Shown in pieces: positions 1 through 9,087 of a DNA stretch of 64,000 nucleotides. The notes under the pieces are model-generated. The model worked only from the letters and a program-made list of their open reading frames with translations. It searched no databases and had not been told where the DNA came from. Source of the DNA: an uncultured Photobacterium sp. (lineage in GTDB: Bacteria; Pseudomonadota; Gammaproteobacteria; Enterobacterales; Vibrionaceae); assembly GCF_947502415.1 (NCBI RefSeq), contig NZ_CANMZV010000002.1, positions 62,001-126,000 on the forward strand, read 5' to 3'. A program made the translations under genes and the position numbers. How positions within the stretch are numbered: position 1 is the first letter of the stretch; the number at the start of each line of letters is the position of its first letter.

Positions 1-792
1 TCATTCGGCAAAAGTTTTAAAACTGCGCCGGTAAAACAGCAGAAACCACAACAGACAGATACACTGAAACAGCAGAATCCGACAGCTAACCAGGCCGGAA
101 AATCGAGCAAGAAAGGGCTAATGGGCGGCTTATTGGGAGGCTTGCTGGCTGGTGGTTTGCTGGCTGCTTTCTTTGGCGGTGCTTTTGAAGGTATTCAGTT
201 TATGGATATCTTGATCTTTGGTTTGATTGCGTTTGTCATCTTCAAGCTGTTTAAGACCATGCGAGGTGCGAAAACTACGCCGATGGGGCACCGTGAAGCC
301 TATGCAGGTAACTCACAGCATAAGCAATCCCATCAGCAGTTCCGTCAGGCTGCAGCTCCAGAGATGAATACGGCGTCAGCATCGGAGGATTTTGCTTCAA
401 CAGATAGCGATGTACCTTTTAACCTGACTCCGGGCTTTAACATGAATGCGTTTCTTAATGGTGCCCGTGAGCATTACCGCATTTTGCAAGGAGCCTGGAA
501 TCACAATGAGCTGGAGACTATCCGTGAGTATGTCAGCCCGGCGCTACTTGAAGACCTGATGGCTGAGCGAGCGAAACTAGAAGGTGAACAGCATACCGAA
601 GTAATGTATGTGGATGCCGAGCTGGTTCGTGCTGACTATGATGCCAATATCGCGCAGTTGAGTGTTCAGTTCACCGGTCGTTATAAAGACCGACATGAAG
701 GTGTTGAAGAAGAGATCACCGACATCTGGCATCTGGAGCGCGACTTGCGTTCCTCGAATGCGCCTTGGTTGATTGTTGGTATTCAAGCTTAA
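1..792 (+). CDS. Tim44-like domain protein, 5' end outside the window
   Basis: The frame is open from base 1, so the start lies upstream. The visible part begins with a Gln/Lys/Pro-rich stretch. A Gly-rich hydrophobic segment follows (MGGLLGGLLAGGLLAAFFGG, from base 121), then a second hydrophobic stretch and a polar linker. The C-terminal ~115 residues start at FLNGAREHYRILQGAW and end PWLIVGIQA, which is the fold of the Tim44/MRP-L45 domain. Bacterial members are inner-membrane proteins of unknown role; in gamma-proteobacteria they are usually annotated Tim44 domain-containing. A strong hairpin terminator follows the stop codon. The family assignment rests on the C-terminal pattern. No specific function is claimed. 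Confidence 0.8.
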   Translation, partial: SFGKSFKTAPVKQQKPQQTDTLKQQNPTANQAGKSSKKGLMGGLLGGLLAGGLLAAFFGGAFEGIQFMDILIFGLIAFVIFKLFKTMRGAKTTPMGHREAYAGNSQHKQSHQQFRQAAAPEMNTASASEDFASTDSDVPFNLTPGFNMNAFLNGAREHYRILQGAWNHNELETIREYVSPALLEDLMAERAKLEGEQHTEVMYVDAELVRADYDANIAQLSVQFTGRYKDRHEGVEEEITDIWHLERDLRSSNAPWLIVGIQA

Positions 793-818
793 TTATTGAA
801 CAATAAGTGGAAATATAG

Positions 819-846
819 AAAGCCGCTCGATTGAGCGGCTTTTTTA
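819..846 (+). terminator. Rho-independent terminator after the Tim44-like gene
   Basis: Stem AGCCGCTC (821-828), loop GATT, stem GAGCGGCT (833-840), then a run of T. It sits 28 bases after the stop codon. Confidence 0.85.
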
Positions 847-976
847 TTAATGTGTATTTTTTTGAAGCACGTCGCTTTTTCCGCAAGGAGATTGCTATGA
901 GACATGATCTCATCACCTACTTTTCTCCAGCTGAGCCGCTAGTATTAAGTCAGACCAAAGAAATAAAGAGGTGACT

Positions 977-1222
977 ATGCCATATACAGCGGATCTGGTT
1001 GAAGAGATGAATTTGCTGGTGAAATTCCCAATGCACAGCAATATGGAAGGGATTAAGGTGCATAGCGATGCGGGACCACAGATGGTGGCTGCTGCAAAAC
1101 GTTTGTATGCTAAAGGCCTGGTGACCAATGAAGACGGTGGTTACTTGACTTATTCGGGACATCAGGCGGTAGAACACGCCAAATCGGTATTACGCATTCT
1201 TACCGGAAAAGTCACGGAGTAA
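977..1222 (+). CDS. TIGR02647 family small protein
   Basis: An 81-residue soluble protein beginning MPYTADLVEEMNLL, with the conserved run EGIKVHSDAGPQMVAAAKRL and GGYLTYSGHQAVEHA near the C-terminus. These match the TIGR02647 family, found in Vibrio, Pseudomonas and Shewanella. The compact helical pattern has been suggested to bind DNA, but the function is not established. An in-frame GTG lies two codons upstream. The ATG at 977 is preferred because GAGGTG at 968-973 sits at ribosome-binding distance from it. The gene stands alone between a terminator and a convergent gene. Confidence 0.8.
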   Translation: MPYTADLVEEMNLLVKFPMHSNMEGIKVHSDAGPQMVAAAKRLYAKGLVTNEDGGYLTYSGHQAVEHAKSVLRILTGKVTE

Positions 1223-1268
1223 TACGGAATAAAATAATACTCAAATACCAATTTAAGAAAGCATGGCC

Positions 1269-1517
1269 TTAGGTCATGCTTTCTAGTTCAGCAATATTGT
1301 TTATTGCCTGTTGTGAGGTTTTTCCGCAAAGATCCGGACAGGCCTTGAAGTGGTGACAAACGGCCGGGCGCTCAGGTTTGCCGAATAGCTTGCACAGGTT
1401 GTCGTCATTGAGCTGGATACAACGGACACCGGCAGGTTTGCCATCAGGCATTCCAGGGATTGCAGAGGTAATACTCGGGGCAATACAGCAGGCTCCACAA
1501 CCCAATCGACATTCCAT
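1269..1517 (-). CDS. YkgJ-family cysteine cluster protein
   Basis: This 82-residue protein has the N-terminal signature CRLGCGACC and further cysteines at CIQLNDDNLCKLFG, VCHHF and CPDLCG. That is the YkgJ/UPF0153 (CxxxCxxCC) zinc- or iron-binding cysteine-cluster pattern. No reaction is established for the family. AGGTGAG precedes the ATG at 1517. A second cysteine-cluster protein, YcgN-like, is encoded on the opposite strand about 200 bp away. Confidence 0.85.
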   Translation of the reverse strand: MECRLGCGACCIAPSITSAIPGMPDGKPAGVRCIQLNDDNLCKLFGKPERPAVCHHFKACPDLCGKTSQQAINNIAELESMT

Positions 1518-1716
1518 AACTCACCTATACTTATTCAGACACTCAAACGGGTGCGAAACTTACCATTCAAACGTTATCGAATCAAAATTAATTGGCTGCC
1601 AGCTGTCTAAATAATAATGACTATTATTACGGTGTGTTTCTGCTCCCAATCAGGCTTAAGTGCTTGCACTTTACCGTTTAGAGGGCTATAAACCGCTTTC
1701 TTACAGAGGGTAAGAT

Positions 1717-2175
1717 GTGTCACAGAAAAGGCTGGGTAGTATGGTACATTTTTGGCAAGAGAAAGACTTAAAGGCAATGACAGATCAGGAGTGGGAATCA
1801 CTCTGTGATGGCTGTGGTAAGTGCTGCCTGCATAAATTGATCGATGATGATACCGACGAAATTTACTACACCAATGTCGCTTGCAGTTTGCTGGATGACA
1901 AAACCTGTTCGTGCAAAGATTACCTGAATCGCTTTGAGTCTGGTGAAGAGTGTCTGAAGCTTACTCGTGATCGAATTGATGAGTTTGTCTGGCTACCTGA
2001 AACTTGTGCTTACCGTATGCTGGCAGAAGGGAAGGACTTGCCGGAATGGCACCCGCTGCTAGCTGGCTCTAAAGAAGCAATGCATGCTGCTGATGAATCG
2101 GTACGCGATAAAGTGGTTTATGAAATTGATGTTATCGATTGGGAAGACCATATATTAAACCATCCGAATCGTTGA
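1717..2175 (+). CDS. YcgN family cysteine cluster protein (UPF0260)
   Basis: The protein carries [16 protein letters not shown] near the N-terminus, then [49 protein letters not shown], and ends [11 protein letters not shown]. It is nearly colinear with E. coli YcgN. The cysteines probably bind a metal; the role is unknown. Start choice: GTG at 1717 has a good GAGGG at 1706-1710. ATG at 1741 ([10 protein letters not shown]) gives a length closer to other Vibrio members, so the first eight residues are uncertain. A terminator follows at 2221. Confidence 0.85.
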   Translation: MSQKRLGSMVHFWQEKDLKAMTDQEWESLCDGCGKCCLHKLIDDDTDEIYYTNVACSLLDDKTCSCKDYLNRFESGEECLKLTRDRIDEFVWLPETCAYRMLAEGKDLPEWHPLLAGSKEAMHAADESVRDKVVYEIDVIDWEDHILNHPNR

Positions 2176-2220
2176 TAATGCCAGGTGCAATTCGTACCAG
2201 CTGAAAATAAACATATAGGA

Positions 2221-2247
2221 AACCCCAGTCAGAGGCTGGGGTTTTTT
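2221..2247 (+). terminator. Rho-independent terminator after ycgN-like gene
   Basis: Stem CCCCAG (2223-2228) and CTGGGG (2236-2241), extended by AA/TT, followed by six T. It lies just before the convergent end of dusC. Confidence 0.8.
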
Positions 2248-2262
2248 GCGTATAGGGGCGAA

Positions 2263-3213
2263 TTAAGCTGCTTGGCTTTGTTGTGCGTTTTGCAGAACTT
2301 CAATGATTGGCGCGGCTTTATTTAGGCGACGGATATCGGTAAACAGTTCTTTGGCTTCAGGGTATTCGTGGCGCAGGTAGGCGAACCATTGCTTTACCCT
2401 ATTTGGGTAATACAGGCCCTTGTCTCCTTTGATTTCGAACTGAGAATAGCGTAGCAGTAACTGAAGCACGCTACTCCAGCTCATGTGAGGATCATTGTGT
2501 TTAACGACATTACCAAGGTTTGGTAAATTCAGGGCTCCACGACATACCATCAGCGAATCTACCTGAGTTGCTTTCAGGCAATCCTGACCATTTTGGTAGT
2601 TCCACACTTCACCGTTAGCGATGATTGGAATGGCGGTTTTCTCCTTGATTTCACGGATGTAGTCCCATTTGATGGTTTCGGCTTTATAGCCGTCTACTTT
2701 TGTTCGGGCATGGATCGTAATTTCATCACCGCCAGCCTGGGCGACAGCATCGGTGATCTCAAGTCCGTGAGACGGGTCATCCCAGCCAAGGCGGATTTTG
2801 GCCGTGACTGGCTTTCTTGGATCTGAGGCTTCGCGAACGGCTTTGACAATGCGGTAAATTAGCTCAGGTTCTTGAAGTAGAACGGCACCCCCTCGGCTTT
2901 TGTTCACAGCCTTTGCCGGGCAGCCAAAGTTGATATCGATACCGGATGAGCCGAGCTGGATTGCCCGGCGGGCATTTTCTGCCAGCCAGTGCGGATCCTG
3001 TCCCAAAAGCTGGATGCGAACCGGAGTACCAGATGTGGTTTTACCGCCGTTTTTCAGCTCAGGGCACAGGCGGTAGAAGACGCTATTAGGCAATAGCTGA
3101 TCAATCACGCGCACAAATTCAGTCACGCAAAGGTCATAATCGTTAATTTCGGTCAGCATTTCTCGCATCAGATGATCGAGGACACCTTCCATCGGGCCTA
3201 AAATTACTCTCAT
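2263..3213 (-). CDS. dusC: tRNA-dihydrouridine(16) synthase DusC
   Basis: Flavin-dependent reductase that converts a uridine in the tRNA D-loop to dihydrouridine using NADPH; the E. coli DusC subclass acts on U16. The protein is 316 residues. It starts MRVILGPMEGVLDHLMRE, the TIM-barrel FMN-binding entry, and holds the catalytic-cysteine motif INFGCPAKAVNKSRGGAVLL. It also has KIRLGWDD, IHARTKVDGY and GEVWNYQNGQDCL, with a C-terminal helical tRNA-binding domain (YPNRVKQWFAYLR). Length and motifs fit DusC better than DusA or DusB. It is a single-gene unit. Confidence 0.95.
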   Translation of the reverse strand: MRVILGPMEGVLDHLMREMLTEINDYDLCVTEFVRVIDQLLPNSVFYRLCPELKNGGKTTSGTPVRIQLLGQDPHWLAENARRAIQLGSSGIDINFGCPAKAVNKSRGGAVLLQEPELIYRIVKAVREASDPRKPVTAKIRLGWDDPSHGLEITDAVAQAGGDEITIHARTKVDGYKAETIKWDYIREIKEKTAIPIIANGEVWNYQNGQDCLKATQVDSLMVCRGALNLPNLGNVVKHNDPHMSWSSVLQLLLRYSQFEIKGDKGLYYPNRVKQWFAYLRHEYPEAKELFTDIRRLNKAAPIIEVLQNAQQSQAA

Positions 3214-3284
3214 AGCCTTTCTCGAACTGTACCGTTATCTTGTTTAAGGTGCGAGATTTTAGTTCGGAATAGCGAGCTTGTCAC

Positions 3285-3983
3285 CTAATCCTGCATTAGC
3301 TTTTCTTGATTGGCAAATAAAGCTCTTCCCGAGACTGTGGTTATTTTGTTTAAGGCATCACTTTCAGCAAGCAAAGCAAGTTCAAGCATTGAACTTGCTA
3401 CATTCTCGGCCGGGATGGGGGTGAGGTGTGCTAACGGGCCAATCACTAAAGGTTGAAGTAGCCTGAAAATGTTCTGGACAATTTTCTCATCCTGACGGGG
3501 CTGGGATCGTTCTCCTTTCAGCGGCCCCGGACGGATGAATACACAGTGGTCAAACCCCATTTTTTTCAGAGCTCGTTCCATTTTTCCTTTACAGCGTAAA
3601 TAGTGGGAGGGCGAGAAAGGGCTGGCGAAGAGGCTGGAAATAACCACGATATGCTTAACGCCAAGTAAATGCATGGTGTTGGCCACTTTCTCGACTAGCT
3701 GGAAGTCGACGGCTTCCAGAGCCTGGTTGCTTCCTGCCTGCTTTTTGGTGGTGCCGAGACAGATAAAGCCGATGGTCGGGATCCGGTCTGTATCTTCCCA
3801 GGATGTAACTCTCAGTTCCGGGTGGATAATTTGGACCAGCTTGCTGCTGTGAAATGGCAACTCGCGGCGAGACAGCGAGTAGACGGTTTGGATGAGTGGA
3901 TGGCCAAGTAGCTGGTGGAGGAGTTCATCGCCAACGAGGCCGCTGGCTCCAGCAATGATTGCACTTACTTTTCCATGGGACAT
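3285..3983 (-). CDS. NAD(P)-binding epimerase/HIM1-like oxidoreductase
   Basis: A 232-residue Rossmann protein with the dinucleotide-binding motif IIAGASGLVGDELL at the N-terminus, VVISSLFASPFSPSHYLRCKGKMERAL (an SxxK/YxxxK-like region) and IRPGPLKGER. These features match atypical short-chain reductases of the YwnB/HIM1 type. The substrate is unknown. The frame extends ten or more codons further upstream. ATG at 3983 is favoured because AGGAAG lies about 8 bases before it, whereas the longer versions have no ribosome site. It is transcribed alone, away from the yecA-nudG pair. Confidence 0.8.
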   Translation of the reverse strand: MSHGKVSAIIAGASGLVGDELLHQLLGHPLIQTVYSLSRRELPFHSSKLVQIIHPELRVTSWEDTDRIPTIGFICLGTTKKQAGSNQALEAVDFQLVEKVANTMHLLGVKHIVVISSLFASPFSPSHYLRCKGKMERALKKMGFDHCVFIRPGPLKGERSQPRQDEKIVQNIFRLLQPLVIGPLAHLTPIPAENVASSMLELALLAESDALNKITTVSGRALFANQEKLMQD

Positions 3984-4222
3984 CAACATCTTCCTGAACT
4001 TTGTCGTTACGAGGGGCATTTTTGCCAGTATCTGTGGAAAAATTCAACAAAAATGATCAGGTTATGTCGGCTGGATAGTCAAATGAAGATGAATCTGGAT
4101 ATAACGATGTCGTGTTACACGCTTTCAAGTAGGAAGGGAAAGTCCAGAGCCTAACAACTTTGTGTTGTTTGGGTATATAATCTGCGACTTATTCAGATTT
4201 GCTCTATAAACCGGAACATACG

Positions 4223-4870
4223 ATGACAGAATTAATGACACTACCTGCGGGTTGGGATGGTATGCCAGCTTCCTTTATTGAAGGAGCGTTACTTGCGGCG
4301 AATGCCAACCCGAAGCCTCTGGAACCTGAAGCATGGTTACCTGTATTGGTGACAGGTGGCGTCGCGGAAGATGAGCAATTGGCATTGGCAGACGATCATA
4401 AAATGGCCATTTTGAATCACTTCGAGCTGCAGTACCGCTACATCAAGGCGGGTGAGTACGTTCTGCCGGCGCAGGTAAGCTGGCAGGAAGCGACAGGTGT
4501 CACTGAGGATATGAGTCATTTTGCCGAAGGTTTTCTCGCAGTTTGGCCGTTCATTGAGTCTAACTGGGGTGAACAGCAGATTTCTGATGGCACGATGCGT
4601 ATGCTGTCTGCGTTACTGACGACCTGTATGCTGCTGGTTGATGAAAGCTCGACTCTGGCACAGATGGAAGAAGCCGGAGTGGTTGGCATGCCTCAGCCGC
4701 AAGAGTTGTATGTTCAGTTGTCACTGATGCTGACAGAAGTGGTGATGGCCGCTGACGAGCTTCAGCAGGGAGCCGGTGCACAGGCGGTTAATCCGTATAA
4801 GGAAACGGGCCGCAATGATGCATGCCTGTGTGGTAGTGGCAAAAAATTCAAACAGTGCTGTGGTAAGTAA
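4223..4870 (+). CDS. YecA/UPF0149 family protein with C-terminal SEC-C motif
   Basis: The protein is 215 residues. The helical UPF0149 domain fills most of it (ASFIEGALLAANANPKPLEPEAWLP, HFAEGFLAVWPFI). A zinc-binding SEC-C motif ends it: GRNDACLCGSGKKFKQCCGK. The same C-X-C-X8-C-C motif is found at the SecA C-terminus, and YecA proteins have been linked to ribosome or SecA-type interactions. ATG at 4223 is preferred over an upstream TTG in frame. Its stop codon overlaps the next start (TAATG), so translation is probably coupled to the Nudix gene. Confidence 0.85.
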   Translation: MTELMTLPAGWDGMPASFIEGALLAANANPKPLEPEAWLPVLVTGGVAEDEQLALADDHKMAILNHFELQYRYIKAGEYVLPAQVSWQEATGVTEDMSHFAEGFLAVWPFIESNWGEQQISDGTMRMLSALLTTCMLLVDESSTLAQMEEAGVVGMPQPQELYVQLSLMLTEVVMAADELQQGAGAQAVNPYKETGRNDACLCGSGKKFKQCCGK

Positions 4871-5280
4871 TGGTTGAAGCAAGCTCCGTTTGTGCTGAAA
4901 AGTCGGTGATACTGGTTGTCGCCGGTGTGATTGAAAAAGACGGGAAGTACCTGTTGGCCCAACGTTTTGATCATGCGAGCCAGGGCGGACTGTGGGAGTT
5001 TCCTGGTGGTAAGGTGGAAACCGATGAAACACCGGAGCAGGCGCTGGAACGTGAGTTGCTTGAAGAGCTGGCTATCGTTACCGAAACGGGGAGTTGGCTG
5101 GCAGATAGTGTTTTTGACTATGGTGATAAGGTGATCCGCCTTAAGGGTTATTTGACCCAATGGCGTTCTGGGGCTTTGGAGCTTCATAGCCATCAGAATG
5201 CGGTGTGGGTCGATTATGCCGAGATTGCTAATTATCAGCTTTGTCCTGCTGATTACCCGATAGTTGAAGCTTTGATATAA
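4870..5280 (+). CDS. NudG-like Nudix hydrolase (CTP / 8-oxo-dGTP pyrophosphatase type)
   Basis: A 136-residue Nudix protein. The Nudix box reads GGKVETDETPEQALERELLEELAI, matching Gx5Ex7REUxEExGU except that the last Gly is Ala. The preceding VVAGVIEKDGKYLLAQR and LWEFPGGK are typical of MutT/NudG sanitising enzymes that hydrolyse oxidised or non-canonical nucleoside triphosphates. The closest resemblance is to E. coli NudG, including the end CPADYPIVEAL. The ATG overlaps the yecA stop by one base. A bidirectional terminator follows and is shared with dsbB. Confidence 0.85.
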   Translation: MVEASSVCAEKSVILVVAGVIEKDGKYLLAQRFDHASQGGLWEFPGGKVETDETPEQALERELLEELAIVTETGSWLADSVFDYGDKVIRLKGYLTQWRSGALELHSHQNAVWVDYAEIANYQLCPADYPIVEALI

Positions 5281-5298
5281 ATCATTATTCAAATAAAA

Positions 5299-5330
5299 AA
5301 GCGAGAGGTGAAAGCCTCTCGCTTTTTTAT
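5299..5330. terminator. Bidirectional terminator between nudG-like gene and dsbB
   Basis: Stem GCGAGAGG (5301-5308), six-base loop, stem CCTCTCGC (5315-5322). It has an A run on the left and a T run on the right, so it can work on both strands. Confidence 0.85.
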
Positions 5331-5360
5331 TCGGGTCATTTTTTGAACCGGAAATAACCT

Positions 5361-5882
5361 TCAGGCGTTTTGCTCTTTTTTACCAAAAAACTGAGCAATA
5401 ACAATTACCGCCAGAGCAACAAGGTTAGCGGCAAAGATCACAACTAGCCATTGTGGCATTGATTGACCAAGGAACGACCATACCACTTTGCTGCAATCAC
5501 CGCTTGCTTCAAACATCCATGGTACCCATTGGTTTAATGGAGCCCATTCAGGGAATTGTACAAACAGGTCACAGGTTGCAAATGGTGACGGGTTGAACTG
5601 GTAGCCGACATGTTCTCTGGTCAGTTCCAAACCTCGGTACGCGCCGTAACCCCAGGCTGCGAGAGCGGTCCAGCGGATAATGGTGTTTTGAGGAGCTATC
5701 AGGCCGAACAGAGCCGCAAAAGCAATGCCCATCATTGCGACGCGTTCATAGATACACATAACGCAAGGATCCAGCTTCATTACGTGCTGGAAAAATAATG
5801 CGCAGAGTTCAAAGAAAACGATGAAGCCAAACAGCAGTAGCCATGATAGCCGGCTTTTGGAAAAGGTATTCAGAAATTGCAT
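5361..5882 (-). CDS. dsbB: Disulfide bond formation protein DsbB
   Basis: Inner-membrane quinone reductase that reoxidises DsbA in the periplasm. The protein is 173 residues with four hydrophobic segments. The first periplasmic loop has the redox pair CVMCIYERVAM. The second pair is in loop two: FATCDLFVQFPEWAPLNQWVPWMFEASGDC. It lies downstream of nhaB on the same strand, as in other Vibrionaceae. A hairpin at 5941-5962 between the two genes may reduce read-through. Confidence 0.95.
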   Translation of the reverse strand: MQFLNTFSKSRLSWLLLFGFIVFFELCALFFQHVMKLDPCVMCIYERVAMMGIAFAALFGLIAPQNTIIRWTALAAWGYGAYRGLELTREHVGYQFNPSPFATCDLFVQFPEWAPLNQWVPWMFEASGDCSKVVWSFLGQSMPQWLVVIFAANLVALAVIVIAQFFGKKEQNA

Positions 5883-5940
5883 GAATTGATCTCACTTAAA
5901 GTTATACCAAACTGAATAGCTATGGCTTGGTATTATAATA

Positions 5941-5968
5941 AAGCCCTGATGAATCAGGGCTTTAATTT
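5941..5968. terminator. Hairpin terminator between nhaB and dsbB
   Basis: Perfect inverted repeat AAGCCCTGAT (5941-5950) and ATCAGGGCTT (5953-5962). It is about 40 bases beyond the nhaB stop, in the gap before dsbB. T-rich sequence flanks it on the right; on the nhaB strand the T run is weak. Confidence 0.55.
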
Positions 5969-6004
5969 TATAATTTCTGACACTTATCTTTACGAAAGAT
6001 TCAA

Positions 6005-7597
6005 TTAATGTCCAGTTGCAGGTGCTATATGTGATACAGCTTCCGCAACATGGTGGCTTAGCCAGCCCATATCATGGAACCATTCCGTCATTGGTACCAG
6101 CATAAACTCAATGCCTGCCAGGCCAACGAATGCTAGGACGATAGTGTAAGGCAGCGCCATGTACACCATGCGGCCATATGACAAACGGATTAGCGGAGCC
6201 AGTGCTGAAGTCAATGCGAATAGGAAGGCTGCCTGACCGTTCGGTGTTGCCACTGATGGTAGGTTGGTACCTGTGTTGATCGCAACTGCCAGCATGTCGA
6301 ACTGATCGCGGGTGATTACACCGTTCATCAGTGCAGATTTTACTTCGTTGATGTATACGGTACCCACGAAGACGTTATCTGACACCATAGATAGCAGGCC
6401 GTTGGCGATGTAGAACATCGTCATCTGCGCACTACCTTCCAGGCTCAATACCATATTGATAATTGGCGCAAATAGGTGCTGGTCGATAATTACTGCCACG
6501 ATTGAGAAGAAAACAGCAAGCAGGGCGGTGAATGGTAGTGCTTCTTCAAACGCTTTGCCCAGCGCGTGTTCTTCGGTTACACCGGTGAAAGAGGTGGCCA
6601 GAATGATAACTGTCAGACCGATAATACCTACGGCTGCTAGGTGAAGGGCCAAACCAAGGATTAGCCAGATAGCAATAACAACCTGTACGCAAAGTTTGGC
6701 GTAATCCAGGTTGGTACGTCTTTTACGTTCTTCGGTATCAAAATCAACCAGTATTTTGCGAACGTTTTCCGGTAGGTTAGTACCGTAACCACAGATCTGG
6801 AATTTCTCGACCAGGATACAAGTTAAGATACCGCAGATAAATACAGGTACTGTTACAGGTGCCATGCGAAGAATGAACTCGCCGAACATCCAACCTGCCT
6901 GGTCGGCAATGATCAGGTTTTGAGGTTCACCGACCATGGTCATAACTCCACCGAGTGCTGTACCAATACCAGCATGCATTAGCAGGCTGCGCAGGAATGC
7001 TCGGTAGTTTTCCAGGTCATCACGGCTGACTTCGCGGATGTGTTTGTCGGTAGTATGGTCGTGGGATGCATGGGGCTCCTGGCCTGATGCAACTTTGTGG
7101 TAGATGCTGTAAAAGCCGATGGTAACGCTGATCACAACCGCGATAACGGTCAGGGCATCAAGGAATGCAGACAAAAAAGCCGCAGAAACCACGAATGACA
7201 GCGATAGCAAAATCTTTGAGCGGATTCCAATTAGTATCTTGGTGAAAATAAACAGCAGGAGCTGTTTCATGAAGTAGATACCGGCAACCATGAAGATCAA
7301 TAGTAGGAGTACTTCAATATTGGCAACCAGTTCGTGTTTTACTTGTTCCGGGCTTGTCATCCCGATTGCAACAGCTTCGATAGCCAATAGGCCACCAGGC
7401 TGAAGCGGGTAACATTTCAGGGCCATGGCTAGTGTGAAGATGAATTCAACAACTAGTAGCCAGCCGGCAACGAAAGGGTCAATAAGAAAAAATACAATTG
7501 GGTTGATTACAAGGAAAGCAATGATAGCCACCTTGTACCAATCAGGCGCCTTGCCTAAAAAATTTTTTATAAAGGCGTTCCCTAGCGAAATAGCCAT
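6005..7597 (-). CDS. nhaB: Na+/H+ antiporter NhaB
   Basis: A 530-residue inner-membrane antiporter that exports Na+ in exchange for protons. It has about twelve hydrophobic segments, begins [23 protein letters not shown], and keeps the conserved NhaB stretches [35 protein letters not shown] and [20 protein letters not shown]. Length equals that of E. coli and Vibrio NhaB. The gene is divergent from fadR, the same arrangement as in E. coli and Vibrio. Two further Na+/H+ antiporter genes occur later in this window. Confidence 0.97.
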   Translation of the reverse strand: MAISLGNAFIKNFLGKAPDWYKVAIIAFLVINPIVFFLIDPFVAGWLLVVEFIFTLAMALKCYPLQPGGLLAIEAVAIGMTSPEQVKHELVANIEVLLLLIFMVAGIYFMKQLLLFIFTKILIGIRSKILLSLSFVVSAAFLSAFLDALTVIAVVISVTIGFYSIYHKVASGQEPHASHDHTTDKHIREVSRDDLENYRAFLRSLLMHAGIGTALGGVMTMVGEPQNLIIADQAGWMFGEFILRMAPVTVPVFICGILTCILVEKFQICGYGTNLPENVRKILVDFDTEERKRRTNLDYAKLCVQVVIAIWLILGLALHLAAVGIIGLTVIILATSFTGVTEEHALGKAFEEALPFTALLAVFFSIVAVIIDQHLFAPIINMVLSLEGSAQMTMFYIANGLLSMVSDNVFVGTVYINEVKSALMNGVITRDQFDMLAVAINTGTNLPSVATPNGQAAFLFALTSALAPLIRLSYGRMVYMALPYTIVLAFVGLAGIEFMLVPMTEWFHDMGWLSHHVAEAVSHIAPATGH

Positions 7598-8063
7598 GTT
7601 CTTGGATCTCTTATAATACGCGAATAATTTTTTGAGCTGTTCGCTATCTTGCCTTTGTCACGAAAAGCCGAATAACCAGGCCTGGTTATATGCTCTTTGA
7701 GACTCTTTAAGCTAAAAATCATGTCCCTAATGGTTTTTAACTTAAAGCAGGCAGCAGCATCCATTCAGCTCCCGATTTTTTATCGTGCTAACTCTACCGT
7801 GCGATCTTTAACCGTCAAGCAATGAGATGTGTATTTACTCAATTAGATTGTTTTTTGCATCAAAACGGGGGATCGAGTGCGTTAGATTACCATGCTCTGA
7901 AATATTTTCTTACAATTCTCATGAAACGTTGAGCATCGTCAAATTTAACGATACAAACTAAAACATTTCTTTTACATATTCAGCAAAGTTTCTCCGAACG
8001 CATAACTGGTGGTATGATGAGTCCAATAACATATAAGCAAGAAGCGATTGGAAAACTTATCTG
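7598..8063. other. nhaB-fadR divergent intergenic region
   Basis: 466 bp without a convincing gene. For fadR there is an extended -10 (TG-n-TATGAT, 8010-8018) about 45 bases before the ATG. Just upstream is AACTGGT (8004-8010), which equals one half of a FadR operator, but the other half is absent. No clear promoter hexamers were identified for nhaB. A short frame on the minus strand near 7600-7764 has no ribosome site and looks random. Confidence 0.5.
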
Positions 8064-8915
8064 ATGGTTATAAAGGCTGATAGCCCAGCAACTTTTGCTG
8101 AGAAATATATTATTGAGAGCATCTGGAATAATCATTTTCCACAGGGCTCTATTCTTCCGGCGGAACGAGAGTTATCCGAATTAATTGGGGTAACCCGTAC
8201 GACATTGCGCGAAGTGTTGCAGCGTTTGGCCCGTGATGGCTGGCTGACGATTCAACATGGTAAACCGACCCGTGTAAATAACTACATGGATACATCTGGT
8301 CTGAGTATTCTTGATACTTTGATTACGCTGGATGGGCAGGATGTTCAGGGTGTACTTGAAGATTTGCTATCTGCGCGCACTGATATTAGTAGCGTGTACA
8401 TGCGTTATGCGATCAAGGGTAACAGAGAAGAATCCAGTGAGCTGCTACAGAGCGTTATCCGCTCTTGTGAAACTCTTCTGAAAGCAGAGAGCTTTGAAAG
8501 CTTTGTCGAGGACAGCGAAGAAAAAGCTGTGCTGATGCAGGAAGTGAAGAAAATCACTGACAAATACGGCAAAGACCAGCCTGAGCTGTGTGAAGCAATT
8601 TGCCGTGCTCGTGCATTTAATTATTACGATTACCGTATGTTCCAAGGTATGGCTGCTAAATCCGGCAATACCTTATATGTACTGACAATTAACGGTTTGC
8701 GTAAAATTTATACCCGTGTTGGTGGCTACTACTTTATGTCGAAGGAAGCGTGCGAGCTGGCACTGAACTTCTACCGTGATATGAAGATGCTTTGTGATAA
8801 CAATCAGCCAGAACTGGTTGCTGATCGTATCAAGAAGTATGGCCGTGAGAGCGGAGCGATTTGGTACAGTAACCGTATTGAAATAGCACGCTACCTGTAC
8901 GAAGAAGAGCAATAA
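8064..8915 (+). CDS. fadR: Fatty acid metabolism regulator FadR
   Basis: GntR-family regulator that represses fatty-acid degradation genes and activates unsaturated fatty-acid synthesis; long-chain acyl-CoA releases it from DNA. The winged-helix N-terminus (VIKADSPATFAEKYIIESIWNN, RELSELIGVTRTTLREVLQRLARDGWLTIQHGKPTRVN) is almost identical to E. coli FadR. The protein is 283 residues against 239. The extra ~40 residues (around ESFESFVEDSEEKAVLMQEV) fall in the acyl-CoA-binding domain, as known for Vibrio FadR. A candidate target, fadH, is in this window with a matching operator. A strong terminator follows. Confidence 0.97.
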   Translation: MVIKADSPATFAEKYIIESIWNNHFPQGSILPAERELSELIGVTRTTLREVLQRLARDGWLTIQHGKPTRVNNYMDTSGLSILDTLITLDGQDVQGVLEDLLSARTDISSVYMRYAIKGNREESSELLQSVIRSCETLLKAESFESFVEDSEEKAVLMQEVKKITDKYGKDQPELCEAICRARAFNYYDYRMFQGMAAKSGNTLYVLTINGLRKIYTRVGGYYFMSKEACELALNFYRDMKMLCDNNQPELVADRIKKYGRESGAIWYSNRIEIARYLYEEEQ

Positions 8916-8977
8916 AAATTATTTGGTAATTGTAGTGAGGTGAGGGTGCTTCATTAACAATTTGCCGGAATAAATAA

Positions 8978-9012
8978 AAGGAGATGCCATTGGCATCTCC
9001 TTCTTTTTTTTA
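8978..9012. terminator. Terminator between fadR and spoVR
   Basis: Perfect 11-base inverted repeat AAGGAGATGCC (8978-8988) and GGCATCTCCTT (8992-9002), followed by a long T run. It ends fadR and may also serve the convergent spoVR. Confidence 0.85.
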
Positions 9013-9087
9013 CGTTATTCCCTATCTGACTGATCTCGATTGGTTTTACTTTCTCCATTCGAACCGGATTTCGGGACCTTTGAGTGT

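Noticed and set aside
4762..5292. 176-codon minus-strand frame over yecA and the Nudix gene
   Set aside because: Antisense shadow of two conserved genes; no family resemblance.
8004..8018. FadR autoregulatory site at the fadR promoter
   Set aside because: Only the left half (AACTGGT) matches; the right half lacks GACC, so it is noted but not called as an operator.
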